NCBI GenBank assembly: GCA_945913285.1
Contig: CAMEDD010000001.1
Coordinates: forward strand, 62,001 to 126,000
Direction of reading: 5' to 3'
DNA: 64,000 nucleotides
Source of the DNA: Candidatus Sulfopaludibacter sp. SbA3
Lineage (GTDB): Bacteria; Pseudomonadota; Alphaproteobacteria; Caulobacterales; Hyphomonadaceae
The notes below the pieces were generated by a model. The model ran no database searches. It had not been told where the DNA came from and saw only the letters and a list, made by a program, of their open reading frames with translations. Both the position numbers and the translations under genes were made by a program. Positions 17,740 to 28,357 of the stretch are shown piece by piece; position 1 is the stretch's first letter, and every line of letters begins with the position of its first letter.

Positions 17740-18302
17740 GCGATACATCAAACACGGGCGACGCTGCCGATCTCGAAACACCGCCGGAGGCCGCTGAGGC
17801 GCAGGCCCCTGCCCCGCCGCCTGAAGAGGTGATTGCGAAACTCGAGGCAGAGAAGGAAGAGCTGCGGATGCAGTATGTCCGCCTCTATGCCGACCTCGAC
17901 AATACCCGAAAGCGCGCCGACCGCGAAGTCTCCGAAGCGCGCGTCTACGCCATCGGCAAGTTCGCCGGGGATCTCCTGAACGTCGCAGACAACCTTGCGC
18001 GCGCCCTGTCCGCCCTGCCCGACGCGGGCCGCGACACGCTGACTGAAGCCGGCAAAAACCTGCTCGGCGGCATCGAGATGACGCAGAAGGAACTGCACAC
18101 CGTCTTCACGCGCCACAATGTGCTGCCGATCGAGGCCGAGCCCGGTGGGACGTTCGATCCGAACGTCCATCAGGCTGTCGCGCAAATTCCGTCGCCCCAT
18201 CCAGCCGGAACCATAGCCCAGCTCTTCCAGCCCGGCTGGCGCATCGGGGAGCGCACGCTGCGCGCCGCGATGGTGGCTGTGAGCCTCGGGCAGGCGAACT
18301 AG
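17736..18302 (+). CDS. grpE: Nucleotide exchange factor GrpE
   Basis: GrpE releases ADP from DnaK. The 188-residue product has a disordered acidic N terminus, a long coiled coil (about 30-75, [20 protein letters not shown]) and a C-terminal beta domain with the signature FDPNVHQAV and [21 protein letters not shown]. Its ATG overlaps the hrcA stop, so the two are translationally coupled. dnaK itself is 4.5 kb downstream. Confidence 0.95.
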   Translation: MSDTSNTGDAADLETPPEAAEAQAPAPPPEEVIAKLEAEKEELRMQYVRLYADLDNTRKRADREVSEARVYAIGKFAGDLLNVADNLARALSALPDAGRDTLTEAGKNLLGGIEMTQKELHTVFTRHNVLPIEAEPGGTFDPNVHQAVAQIPSPHPAGTIAQLFQPGWRIGERTLRAAMVAVSLGQAN

Positions 18303-18305
18303 GCG

Positions 18306-18989
18306 CTAGGGCGCCAGCTCACTCTTCTTGCCCGGCGACGCGGTCTGCGAGCCATGGCGGCGTGTCCGCAGATCGTCCGCGAATGCATGGTTCACATCGC
18401 GGTGGCCCGCTTCGTCCGCGCGCACAACGATCACGACATCGCGGAGTGTGGCGTTCGCCGGCAGCTTCCAGTAGTCGATTGCGACTTGCGGAGCGGGCGG
18501 GTTCGGCAATCGCCCGGCATCGATCTCGTTCAGGTAAGCTGTGTAGCTGACGACCGCCTCTTCCTCGAAATACCCAACCAGCCGATGCGCAGTGCGCGGG
18601 GCAAACAGGTAGAGCAGGAAGAAGGCGTTGAAGAACACGCCTTGCGCAAAGATGATCAGCGCGCGCTCGAACCCGTTGGGATGCGCCACGGCAATGAACG
18701 TCATCAGGTGCATCCGCTCGTTCTCGGCCTCGTCGAGCAACGTGTGGATCCAGCCGCGATCATCCTCGAACCGGCGCAGGCTTTTCAGGTGGTTCAGCAT
18801 CCCGCCGACCATCCCGGGAACGGCCGCCACCGTTTCCAGCACCACGGCGCGGTGTCCATAACGTTTCCGGAAGAAGGTGTCCGCAAGGAAGCGCAGCATC
18901 TTGGTCAGCGCGTAGGCGACGCGGTCCGATCCGTCCTTCGGCGTGTGGCGCAGCTGCACGCTGGGCTGGTAATTCTGGTCGAAGGCCAT
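18306..18989 (-). CDS. aox: Alternative oxidase (AOX)
   Basis: AOX is a diiron ubiquinol oxidase that passes electrons to oxygen without pumping protons. All ligand motifs are visible: E52 in [11 protein letters not shown]91 and H94 in NERMHLM, the glutamate of FEEEAVVSY (about 142-144), and E193 and H196 in [12 protein letters not shown]. At 227 residues it is the short bacterial form without a targeting sequence. A GAGGGGAAC site precedes the ATG. It is uncommon in bacteria overall but known in alphaproteobacteria, where it protects against over-reduction or cytochrome oxidase inhibition. Confidence 0.93.
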   Translation of the reverse strand: MAFDQNYQPSVQLRHTPKDGSDRVAYALTKMLRFLADTFFRKRYGHRAVVLETVAAVPGMVGGMLNHLKSLRRFEDDRGWIHTLLDEAENERMHLMTFIAVAHPNGFERALIIFAQGVFFNAFFLLYLFAPRTAHRLVGYFEEEAVVSYTAYLNEIDAGRLPNPPAPQVAIDYWKLPANATLRDVVIVVRADEAGHRDVNHAFADDLRTRRHGSQTASPGKKSELAP

Positions 18990-19072
18990 GTCGTTCCCCT
19001 CTCAGTCCGAGGTGGGCGAGCGGACGGGCTCGGCAAGAGGTGCAGTCCCGGACATCGCGTCGCATCCTCAGT

Positions 19073-19966
19073 TCAGGGGTTTGTGATCTTCCACGCTGTA
19101 ACCGTCCCCGGCTCCCAGTTCGGAACGATCACCACGTCGCCGAACACGGACAGGTCGTTCTGCAGGATGCCGTCTGCCTTGGTATCCATCAGCAGACTGA
19201 CCACGCCGCCGGGACTGACATGGTGAATCTCGCCCGGCCAGCTCGATACGAGGTACCCGCCGCCCGGTATCAGGCCGATCCCGTCCGCATCCTTCATGCC
19301 GGCGGCGATCAGCGTTTCCGCGCTGGCGCTGTCGAGGCCAATCAGCTTGCCTTCGGTCATTGTCGCAATCAGCAGCCGGTCGCCATCCCCCAGGATGCCG
19401 TTGATGCCGTCCCAGGCCGCATTCGTTGCAAACACCGAAGCGCCTTCCGGCGTAATCTTGTGGATCGTGGCGGTGCCGGAATCGGAGACGAGCACGTCAC
19501 CCTTCCAGACCGTCATGTCGTTCAGGAAGCCGGCGCCCTCGATCAGCACCTTGCCTCCCGGCGCACCCGTCGAAGCGTCGAACATCGCCACGCCGTCCCG
19601 GTCGGCAGCATAAAGCACGCCCTCATGCACCGCGAGGCCAGCCGGGGCGTCGAGACCTTCCGCAAACTTCGCGGCCGCCACACTACCATCCGCGTTCAGC
19701 TTCGAGATGTGGCCGTTGCCGTCCAGATCGGCGGGGTCGCCCGGGCCGATATTCGAAATGAAGTATCCGCCGTCCGGCGCGAGCGCCGCGCCCTCGGGCT
19801 GCTCGAATCCGCTCGCCATCCAGACCAGTTCCAGCGAGCGGGACGCGGCCTCCGGTGCCGCGGCCGCCTCTGGCGCAACAGCAGGTCCAACCGTCTTTTC
19901 GGGTGCCTCGCCGCTGCAGGCGGCTGTCAGCAAGGCCGCAACAAGGCCGGCTAGCGGTAAACGCAT
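19073..19966 (-). CDS. SMP-30/gluconolactonase-like beta-propeller lipoprotein
   Basis: A 297-residue exported protein with a signal peptide and lipobox (LTAACSGE) followed by an alanine- and proline-rich linker to about residue 45. The remainder contains repeated strand motifs of a six-bladed propeller (GFEQPEGAALAPDGGYFISN, GLDAPAGLAVHEGVLYAADR, GFLNDMTVWKGDVLVSDS, MKDADGIGLIPGGGYLVSSW). This resembles the SMP-30/NHL group. Substrate is unknown. GGAGAG precedes the ATG. Confidence 0.78.
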   Translation of the reverse strand: MRLPLAGLVAALLTAACSGEAPEKTVGPAVAPEAAAAPEAASRSLELVWMASGFEQPEGAALAPDGGYFISNIGPGDPADLDGNGHISKLNADGSVAAAKFAEGLDAPAGLAVHEGVLYAADRDGVAMFDASTGAPGGKVLIEGAGFLNDMTVWKGDVLVSDSGTATIHKITPEGASVFATNAAWDGINGILGDGDRLLIATMTEGKLIGLDSASAETLIAAGMKDADGIGLIPGGGYLVSSWPGEIHHVSPGGVVSLLMDTKADGILQNDLSVFGDVVIVPNWEPGTVTAWKITNP

Positions 19967-19997
19967 GTATCACTCTCCGCCTGTGAACAGGCCCGAG

Positions 19998-21275
19998 TTA
20001 TGACACGGAGGCCGCCCTCGTGACCAGTGCTGTCCTGAATGCAGCCAGTCCGGGCCAGGCCCAATGCAGCAGCAGTCCGGTAAGAACCAGCGGCGGCAAC
20101 AGCAGCAACAGGTCCGGACGGCCGAGCAAGGGCGTCCAGAGCGGCAGCGCCATCACCAGCCCGCCCGCCAGCGCGGCTGTCCAACCGCTCGCCTCCGGGC
20201 TCCGCCGGGCCGCGAGTTGCAATCCAGCGAGCGCGAGGAGCGCGCCCAGATCGTAGTTGAACGCATAAGGCGTCAGCACAAACGTCGCGGCGATGATCAA
20301 GCGGCTGCGCGCCACGTCGTCCGGGCATCGCGTCATCGCCGCCAGCCCCGCCAGAACGAAGGTAGCGGCAAGGCCGATGTGTGCGGCCAACGCTACCTCG
20401 TGCCCGGCCCCGGCGGCTCGCAGCGCTGCAAACCAGGTCGGCATCATGTACAGGAACTGGCCGCTCCAGTGGGCCGCAACATACTGCTGGTACGGCAAGG
20501 TCGACGCAAAGAAGGCGGTCCAGGGCGCAAGGCCGAAACACAAGACCGACAGGCCAACCATCAGACCGGTGAAGAGAACCGCCCAGACGATCGTCGCAAA
20601 CCGCCGCTCGAAAAGCAAAAGGAACGGCAGAAGCAGGCCGAGCTGCGGTTTCATCGTCAGGATGGCCAGCATGAACCCGGCCGCCATCGGCCGCGACCTG
20701 CGCCAGAGCAGCGCCTGCAGCATTGCCGCGCCAAAGAAAAAGCCATTCTGCCCGGCGAACACCTGCAAGACGATGAAAGGACCGAGCAGCACCATCGCGG
20801 CGGCATACACCCGCCGGGCATTCTCCCCTGCCGCCTCACGCGCGCAGCACCAGACCGCCCAGCCGAACCATCCACCGGTCAGCGCCATGAACAGCGCGTA
20901 TGCGGCCGGATAGGACATGAGTCCCAATGGCCAGGTCACCAACAGAAAATGCGGCGGATACGACCAGGCGCGCGGCTCCATTTGCGCGAGACCAAAGGAA
21001 GCTTCGAGCGCCGCCTGATGCGCCGGCTGCGTCGCAAGCGCCTCGAGTCCGCCGCCGAGCGCCAGTCTCCCCGAAATCCAGTAATTGGCAAAGTCCCGGT
21101 TGGCGAAATCCGCCGGAGGCGATGCGCTCAGCATGCCGGCGATGACGCTGGCGAGTGACGGTGCCCAGAAGGCGGCATTGATCAGGCTGAGCAGCACGAT
21201 GCAGATCATCAGCCGCGCCGAGCCGCTGAAGCCCGGCGCATTTGCCGGGCCGGTTCCAGCTGGTATGCCTGACAT
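19998..21275 (-). CDS. Polytopic membrane protein, GT87/DUF2029-type glycosyltransferase
   Basis: About 425 residues with ten or more hydrophobic helices. The short periplasmic motif region NRDFANYWISGRLALGG near residues 40-60, followed by WSYPPHFLLVTWPLGLM, is typical of the GT87 (DUF2029) mannosyltransferase-like family, which uses polyprenyl-phosphate sugars. ATG 21275 was chosen because GGAG lies six bases before it; a TTG seven codons upstream is the alternative. The sugar and acceptor are unknown. Confidence 0.75.
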   Translation of the reverse strand: MSGIPAGTGPANAPGFSGSARLMICIVLLSLINAAFWAPSLASVIAGMLSASPPADFANRDFANYWISGRLALGGGLEALATQPAHQAALEASFGLAQMEPRAWSYPPHFLLVTWPLGLMSYPAAYALFMALTGGWFGWAVWCCAREAAGENARRVYAAAMVLLGPFIVLQVFAGQNGFFFGAAMLQALLWRRSRPMAAGFMLAILTMKPQLGLLLPFLLLFERRFATIVWAVLFTGLMVGLSVLCFGLAPWTAFFASTLPYQQYVAAHWSGQFLYMMPTWFAALRAAGAGHEVALAAHIGLAATFVLAGLAAMTRCPDDVARSRLIIAATFVLTPYAFNYDLGALLALAGLQLAARRSPEASGWTAALAGGLVMALPLWTPLLGRPDLLLLLPPLVLTGLLLHWAWPGLAAFRTALVTRAASVS

Positions 21276-21356
21276 GCTCAGCTCCGCCGCGATCAATCGA
21301 GACGGTTTTTCTAGCAGGCCCGGCTTAAGACTTTCTTCTGCCGGCGAAAGGAGTGC

Positions 21357-22445
21357 TCAAACCTGTCCGCGCCGGTCGGCGCCCTGCCGGTCCACCATCC
21401 AGCCCGGATACTCCGGCGCCAGCGCCGAGACCGCGTCGAGAGCCGTGAGATCAGTCGCATCCAGCACAACGTCCACCGCCCCGAGATTGTCCGACAGCTG
21501 CTGCATGGTCCGGGTGCCGATTATGACGCTGGTGACATGGCTTTGATGCAGCAGCCAGCCGAGCGCGACCTGCGGCACGGTCGCGCCTTTCTTGGCGGCG
21601 ATCTCGCGCATCACGTCGATAATGTTGAAGCCCTTCTCCTTGTCCACCGGCGGAAAGTCGAAGATTGTCCGGCGCGCGTCGTTCGGCCCGGCCCCGTCGC
21701 GCGTGAACTTGCCGGACAGGAATCCGCCCGCCAACGGGCTCCATGGCAGGATCGCGAGCGACTGGTCCTTGGCCATGGGCACCACTTCGCGCTCAAGATC
21801 GCGCCCGGCGATGGAATAATACATCTGGCAGCTCTCGAAGCGGGCGAGGCCCCGCTTCTCGGCATACGCCACCGCCTTCATGATCAGCCAGGCCGGCATG
21901 TTGCAGAGGCCCACATACCGCACCTTGCCGGAGCGGACGAGCGCGTCCAGCGCCTCCACCGTCTCCTCGATCGGCGTGACCGGGTCCGTGCCGTGCACCT
22001 GGTAGAGGTCGATATAGTCAAGTCCAAGGCGTTGGAGGCTTGCGTCTACGGCGTCGAAGATGTGCTTGCGCGACAGGCCGGAAATGTTGCGCGCGAACTT
22101 CTCCCGGCGCTCCGCTTCGGCCTTCTGCGCCTCGGTCGCATCGTCCGCGACCAGCATGGACACGCGCCCGAACACCTTCGTCGCCACCACGATCTCGTCG
22201 CGCGGCAGGCCGGCATTGCGGATCGCCTGTCCGAAGATCTCCTCCGACCGGCCGGCGGAGTACACATCCGCCGTATCGAAGAAGTTGATCCCGGCCCCGA
22301 ATGCCGCCCGGACGAGCGCATCGGCCTCGTCCTGTTGCTGCTTGCCGATGAACTTCCAGATGCCGCCATCGCCGCCGAAGGTCATGGTGCCCAGGCAGAG
22401 TTTTGACACGACCAGTCCGGTGCGTCCGAGTTTCGCGTATTTCAT
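21357..22445 (-). CDS. Aldo/keto reductase
   Basis: A 362-residue NADPH-dependent oxidoreductase of the aldo/keto reductase family. It starts MKYAKLGRTGLVVSKLCLGTMTFGG. The catalytic Asp and Tyr are in FFDTADVYSAGRSEE, followed by the Lys in ATKVFG and the His in DLYQVHGTDPVTPIEET. The cofactor-binding end includes SVIIGTRTMQQLSDNL. It belongs to the larger YajO/Tas-like subgroup. Substrate is not predictable. Confidence 0.92.
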   Translation of the reverse strand: MKYAKLGRTGLVVSKLCLGTMTFGGDGGIWKFIGKQQQDEADALVRAAFGAGINFFDTADVYSAGRSEEIFGQAIRNAGLPRDEIVVATKVFGRVSMLVADDATEAQKAEAERREKFARNISGLSRKHIFDAVDASLQRLGLDYIDLYQVHGTDPVTPIEETVEALDALVRSGKVRYVGLCNMPAWLIMKAVAYAEKRGLARFESCQMYYSIAGRDLEREVVPMAKDQSLAILPWSPLAGGFLSGKFTRDGAGPNDARRTIFDFPPVDKEKGFNIIDVMREIAAKKGATVPQVALGWLLHQSHVTSVIIGTRTMQQLSDNLGAVDVVLDATDLTALDAVSALAPEYPGWMVDRQGADRRGQV

Positions 22446-22595
22446 GGATCAGCCCTCTGTTTGCCTGATCTAGATAGGGCCGAAACGGGCCCGCAGGCAC
22501 CCCTTGCCGCGTGGTTGCGAATTGTTTTCAGCCCGGAGCGGCCGTTTCTGGCGCGGACGCAGCGGAAGGCGCTCCGTACCCAAATGCGCACGCCC

Positions 22596-22625
22596 CCCTT
22601 GAGCCGGGCCCAGGGTTCACCATAT
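22596..22625 (+). promoter_or_regulatory. Sigma-32 (RpoH) type promoter of dnaK
   Basis: CTTGAG at 22598-22603 and CACCATAT at 22618-22625, spaced by 14 bases, each differ by one base from the RpoH consensus (CTTGAA and CCCCATNT). The dnaK start codon is 143 bp further on, leaving a leader of about 135 nt. The rest of the 322-bp aldo/keto reductase-dnaK interval shows no gene. Confidence 0.65.
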
Positions 22626-22767
22626 CGACGACCGAACAGGCGTGCGGACTGAACCTCCGTTTCGCTGCTCAAAACAGAAACTTGAAGAGAGCCATTGGCC
22701 GGCCGGGGCTGCTGAGCAGACCGAACCCAAACCCCGACCAGGGCAGCTGAACGAAGAGAGAGACAGT

Positions 22768-24660
<1,893 letters not shown>

Positions 24661-24683
24661 TCCGCTTCAGTCTTTACACAGAC

Positions 24684-24716
24684 AAAACCCCGCCGGAGCG
24701 ATCCGGCGGGGTTTTT
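24684..24716. terminator. Rho-independent terminator after dnaK
   Basis: CCCCGCCGGA (24688-24697) pairs with TCCGGCGGGG (24702-24711) around a GCGA loop, followed by five T. The preceding A-run lets it serve the convergent oxidoreductase gene too. Confidence 0.92.
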
Positions 24717-24761
24717 CTATCAGGTTTGTGGTCATTCCCGGGAAGCCGGCAGGGCGCTGCC

Positions 24762-25751
24762 TCAGATCAGCACAACAACCTTGCCCGTCGCCTTACGGTC
24801 CATCAGCTCACGGATCGCTTCGCCGCCGCGCTCGAGCGGGTAGGAGTTCGAGACGTGCGGGCGGATCTTGCCCGACTTGTAGAGCTCGAACAGCTCCTTG
24901 ACGTTCTGCGCATGCGCTTTGGGATCACGCGCAACGGCCGCGCCCCAGAAGACGCCGCGCACGTCGCAGCTTTTCAGCAGTGTCAGGTTCAGCGGCAGTT
25001 TCGGAATGCCGGCCGGGAAACCGATCACGAGGAAGCGCCCTTCCCAGTTCAGCGCCCGCACGGCCGGCTCGGCATAGTTGCCGCCGACACCGTCATAGAC
25101 GATATCGACGCCGCCGCCGGAGACGGTCTTGATGTCGTCGGCGAACTTCTTCTGGCCGTCACGGTCGAGTTCGGCCGCATAGACGAGGCCCTTGTCGGCG
25201 CCTTTCGAGAGGCAGAAATCTACTTTCTCCTGCGTCGAGGCCGCCGCGATCACTTCAAGGCCCATCGCCTTGCCGAGTTCCACGGCCGCAATACCGACGC
25301 CGCCCGCCGCGCCCAGGACCAGCAGCTTCTCGCCGGGCTTGGGGTCCGCCCGGTCCTTCAGAGCATAGTAGGACGTGCCATAGGTCATCATCAGGGCTGC
25401 GGCTTCATCAAAGGGCATGTTGTCCGGGATCGGCATCACGCTCGGCGCCGCGGCCAGCGCATATTCTGCCATGCCTCCGGTGCCGACCGAGGCCAGCACC
25501 CGGTCACCCGGCTTCACGTGGCTGACGCCCTCGCCGAGGGCGGAGACGATGCCTGCCACTTCGCCGCCCGGCGCAAACGGGCGCGCGGGTTTGAACTGGT
25601 ACATGTCGAGCAGCATCAGCGAGTCCGGGAAGTTCACCCCGCAAGCCTTCACCTGGATCAGCACCTGGCCCTTGCCTGGCACGGGCGTAGGCACGTCCTC
25701 AACCACCAGCGTTTCTGGTCCACCCACGGTTTTCGACAGCACGGCTTTCAT
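24762..25751 (-). CDS. NADPH:quinone oxidoreductase family protein (zinc-free MDR)
   Basis: A 329-residue medium-chain dehydrogenase/reductase of the zeta-crystallin (QOR) type, reducing quinones or enoyl compounds with NADPH. It has the GroES-like N-terminal domain (VKACGVNFPDSLMLL...GGEVAGIV) and the Rossmann motif VLGAAGGVGIAAVELGKA at about 145-165. Zinc-ligand cysteines are absent, as expected. The ATG at 25751 is chosen; the longer open frame overlaps the divergent asparaginase gene. Confidence 0.9.
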   Translation of the reverse strand: MKAVLSKTVGGPETLVVEDVPTPVPGKGQVLIQVKACGVNFPDSLMLLDMYQFKPARPFAPGGEVAGIVSALGEGVSHVKPGDRVLASVGTGGMAEYALAAAPSVMPIPDNMPFDEAAALMMTYGTSYYALKDRADPKPGEKLLVLGAAGGVGIAAVELGKAMGLEVIAAASTQEKVDFCLSKGADKGLVYAAELDRDGQKKFADDIKTVSGGGVDIVYDGVGGNYAEPAVRALNWEGRFLVIGFPAGIPKLPLNLTLLKSCDVRGVFWGAAVARDPKAHAQNVKELFELYKSGKIRPHVSNSYPLERGGEAIRELMDRKATGKVVVLI

Positions 25752-25850
25752 GCGAGAGCTCCCTTCCTGACTTGTTGTTTCCTTGCCCTGACGGTAGCCA
25801 TGCGCCACACCCACGCCAAGCCTGACGCGAGGGGAAAGAGGCAAAAAGAG

Positions 25851-26735
25851 ATGGCGAAAATCTGGTCCCTGGCCCTGCATGGCGGCGCTGGTCCGATCTT
25901 CGGGCGCAACTACGCCCAGGAAGAGGCGCACATTAGCGGCCTGCTGACTGAGGGGGCCTCAAGGCTCGCCGCCGGCGAGGCTGCGCTCGACGTGGTCGAA
26001 GCGATGGTGACGGCCCTGGAAGCCTCCGGCTTCTATGTCGCCGGCAGAGGCGCGAGCCCCAACACGGCCGGCGTCTGGGAACTCGACGCCGCCATCATGG
26101 ACGGGCGCACCCGCCGCGCCGGCGCGGTCGGCGCGCTCGTCGGGTTCGAGAGCCCCGTTCAGGCCGCCCGCGCTGTGATGGAGCGCACGCCCAACGTACT
26201 GCTCGTCGGCGCCGGAGCAGCCCATCTCGCCGCCAGCGCCGGCCTCGCCCGTGTCGAAGATCCGGGGAGCTATTACGGCGCCGTCGCCGAGGACACCGTG
26301 CAGGAAGATGCGTGGCAAATGCGCCCGAATATGGGAACGGTTGGCGCTGTCGCGCTCGACCAATATGGCGACCTTGCCGCGGCCACGTCCACCGGCGGCG
26401 TGCTCTCGAAAACCCCCGGCCGTATCGGCGACACGCCGATCATCGGCGCCGGCACCTGGGCGGACGAGCGCTGCGCGGTCAGCTGCACTGGCCTTGGCGA
26501 ATACTTCATCCGCGCCAATGCCGCCGCCGACGTTTCGGCCCGCGTCCGCTATGGCAACCAGCCATTTGAAGCCGCCGTCCGCGGCGCCCTCGACGATGTC
26601 AAACGCCTCGGCGGCAATGGCGGCATGATCGCCGTCTCAGCCAGCGGCGATCTCGCCTGGGGTTTCAACTCCTCAGGCCTCAAACGCGGCCTCGCCGATT
26701 CGCGCGGCCGGTTCGAGGTTGCGACCTTCCTGTGA
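25851..26735 (+). CDS. Isoaspartyl peptidase/L-asparaginase, Ntn-hydrolase type
   Basis: A plant-type asparaginase (IaaA/EcAIII family) that self-cleaves to expose a catalytic threonine, here T163 in MGTVGAVALDQ. It hydrolyses isoaspartyl dipeptides and asparagine. The N-terminal LALHGGAGPI is the family start, and AATSTGGVLSKTPGRIGDTPIIGAGTWAD covers the substrate loop. The 294-residue length fits. AAAGAG precedes ATG 25851. Its stop overlaps a downstream GTG start. Confidence 0.92.
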   Translation: MAKIWSLALHGGAGPIFGRNYAQEEAHISGLLTEGASRLAAGEAALDVVEAMVTALEASGFYVAGRGASPNTAGVWELDAAIMDGRTRRAGAVGALVGFESPVQAARAVMERTPNVLLVGAGAAHLAASAGLARVEDPGSYYGAVAEDTVQEDAWQMRPNMGTVGAVALDQYGDLAAATSTGGVLSKTPGRIGDTPIIGAGTWADERCAVSCTGLGEYFIRANAAADVSARVRYGNQPFEAAVRGALDDVKRLGGNGGMIAVSASGDLAWGFNSSGLKRGLADSRGRFEVATFL

Positions 26736-27052
26736 TCATCGCGTTCTGGGTCCTCGCCGCGCTGCTGGCCTTCGCCATCCTGCTCGCCGCGCAGATGCGC
26801 TACCTTTTGTCCGTCGTCCTGCGCCGCGCGCTCGCCGCGAAATTCGGCGGCGAGCATACGGACGCCGGCTACCGCACCGCCATCTATGAGGCCGGGCGCA
26901 AGGCGCCGGAGACCGATCACGCGCGCCATCTGTCCACGGAGTATCCGGTGCCGCTCTCTCATCTCGCCCTCGCCCGCCGCGTCGCGCTGGTTGCGCCCGG
27001 CCTGCTGCTTCTGCTCGTCCTCGCGGCTCGTTTCGGCCTGGGAGTGATCTGA
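26732..27052 (+). CDS. Small hypothetical membrane protein
   Basis: A 106-residue product with a membrane helix at each end (about 1-27 and 84-104) and a charged middle section (KFGGEHTDAGYRTAIYEAGRKAPETDHARHL). Its GTG start overlaps the asparaginase stop, and the RNA methyltransferase starts one base after its stop, so the three form one operon. I do not recognise the family. Confidence 0.6.
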   Translation: MIIAFWVLAALLAFAILLAAQMRYLLSVVLRRALAAKFGGEHTDAGYRTAIYEAGRKAPETDHARHLSTEYPVPLSHLALARRVALVAPGLLLLLVLAARFGLGVI

Positions 27053-27053
27053 C

Positions 27054-27575
27054 ATGCGCGGTTTCTTCGCCATCGGCGCCGAGCGGATCTCGAAGCCCAT
27101 GAACCTCGGCGCCCTGATGCGCACGGGCCACGCCTTCGGCGCGAGCTTCGTCTTCTCGATCCGCGCTGCAAAGAACATCAAGGAAGGCCACTGGGCCGAC
27201 ACGTCCAAGAGCGAGGACCAGATCCCGTTCTACCAGTGGGATACGGTAGATGAGATGCAACTGCCGCGTGGCTGCCAGCTCGTCGGGATCGAGCTGACGG
27301 ACGACGCGGTCATGCTGCCCTCGTTCCGGCATCCGCCGCAGGCGGCCTATATCCTCGGCCCCGAGAAGGGAAACCTCTCGCCGGAAATCCTCGCGCGCTG
27401 CGCGCACGTCGTGAAGATCCCGACCAAGTTCTGCATCAATGTCAGCCTTGCGGGCGCCTTGGTCATGTATGACCGCCACCTCTCGATGGGCGGCCACACC
27501 CCCCGACCCATCATGCCCGGCGGATCGGACGCCCCCCGAAAATATATTCCGGGTCCGGACAGAAAGCGGCCTTGA
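27054..27575 (+). CDS. TrmH/SpoU family RNA methyltransferase
   Basis: A 173-residue SPOUT-class enzyme that 2'-O-methylates tRNA or rRNA using SAM bound in a trefoil knot. Motif 1 is in ISKPMNLGALMRTGHAFGASFVF, motif 2 in AAYILGPEKGNLSPEIL, and motif 3 in VKIPTKFCINVSLAGALVMYDR. It lacks an extra RNA-binding domain, so the target cannot be named. The C-terminal tail is basic and proline rich. Confidence 0.87.
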   Translation: MRGFFAIGAERISKPMNLGALMRTGHAFGASFVFSIRAAKNIKEGHWADTSKSEDQIPFYQWDTVDEMQLPRGCQLVGIELTDDAVMLPSFRHPPQAAYILGPEKGNLSPEILARCAHVVKIPTKFCINVSLAGALVMYDRHLSMGGHTPRPIMPGGSDAPRKYIPGPDRKRP

Positions 27576-27595
27576 GGATCGGACTGTAGAGCGCC

Positions 27596-28270
27596 TCAGC
27601 GCGCCCCGAGCATCCGCTGGATGATGCCGAACATGCCGGTGAAGCGCAGGCCGCCGTCGCGCACGGCGAGGGCGTAGCAGATTTCGCCTTCATCCCCGAC
27701 CGGCTGATGGCAATCGTCTGGCCCGTTGATGATCACGTCTCCGGGACCATAACTGCCGCGCTCATCTGTAAAACCGCCCGCGACCACGAGCGTGTATTCG
27801 CTGCCCGCGTGGGAGTGCCGCGGAATCCTGGCGCCGGGAGCAATCCTGTAAAGTTCGGTCTCCAGCCGCGAGCCGGCATTCAGGTTCAGCCGTTTCAGGC
27901 CGCGCCCCATCACCTGCCAGCCGGATTTGCCGACCGCGTCGAGCGCCGCAGCGCGAAGCGGTTCCGGCAGGCCCAGCACTTCTTCCATCGCTTCGCCTGC
28001 TGCGAGGCCCGCTTTCACAGAAGCGGTCTCATCAGCGCCCAGGGCATCGATGGCGGCCAGCGCCCGGTCGAGTGCGCCGCCGCTCAGCGCGGCCATGGGG
28101 GCGGTTTCGAGGAGGCTGCCAGAGATCATCTCGCTGCTCGCCACCGCGTCGCCGATCCCGGGACGCAGCACGCTTTGCGTCTCGACCATCAGCGCAAAAG
28201 CGGGGTCGAGGCAGCCGGCCGCATAGGCCGAATAGAGCTCACTGAAGGAATTGGCGGGCGTATAGGACAT
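27596..28270 (-). CDS. ChrR-like cupin anti-sigma factor with degenerate zinc site
   Basis: ChrR proteins hold an ECF sigma factor inactive through an N-terminal zinc domain and release it on singlet-oxygen stress sensed by a C-terminal cupin. This 224-residue product has the N-terminal helix pattern (FSELYSAYAAGCLDPAFALMVETQ), but the expected HxxxCxxC region reads TQSVLRPGIG, so the His and Cys ligands are absent. The cupin keeps HSHAGSEYTLVVAGGFTDERGSYGPGD and CHQPVG, so its metal site looks intact. It is the gene after the sigma factor (gap 87 bp). ATG 28270 is assumed; no good ribosome-binding site is visible. Confidence 0.78.
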   Translation of the reverse strand: MSYTPANSFSELYSAYAAGCLDPAFALMVETQSVLRPGIGDAVASSEMISGSLLETAPMAALSGGALDRALAAIDALGADETASVKAGLAAGEAMEEVLGLPEPLRAAALDAVGKSGWQVMGRGLKRLNLNAGSRLETELYRIAPGARIPRHSHAGSEYTLVVAGGFTDERGSYGPGDVIINGPDDCHQPVGDEGEICYALAVRDGGLRFTGMFGIIQRMLGAR

Positions 28271-28357
28271 GTTATCGCAAAATTCCGGTGTTTTAAGCAA
28301 CATTGTCCTGATTAAGCGAAGGTCAAGGACCACGAGGCGCAGATTGCAGGCGCGGAG

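Noticed and set aside
20064-21158. 364-codon plus-strand frame opposite the GT87-type gene
   Set aside because: Glutamine- and arginine-rich antisense peptide; the membrane protein on the other strand has helices and a ribosome-binding site.
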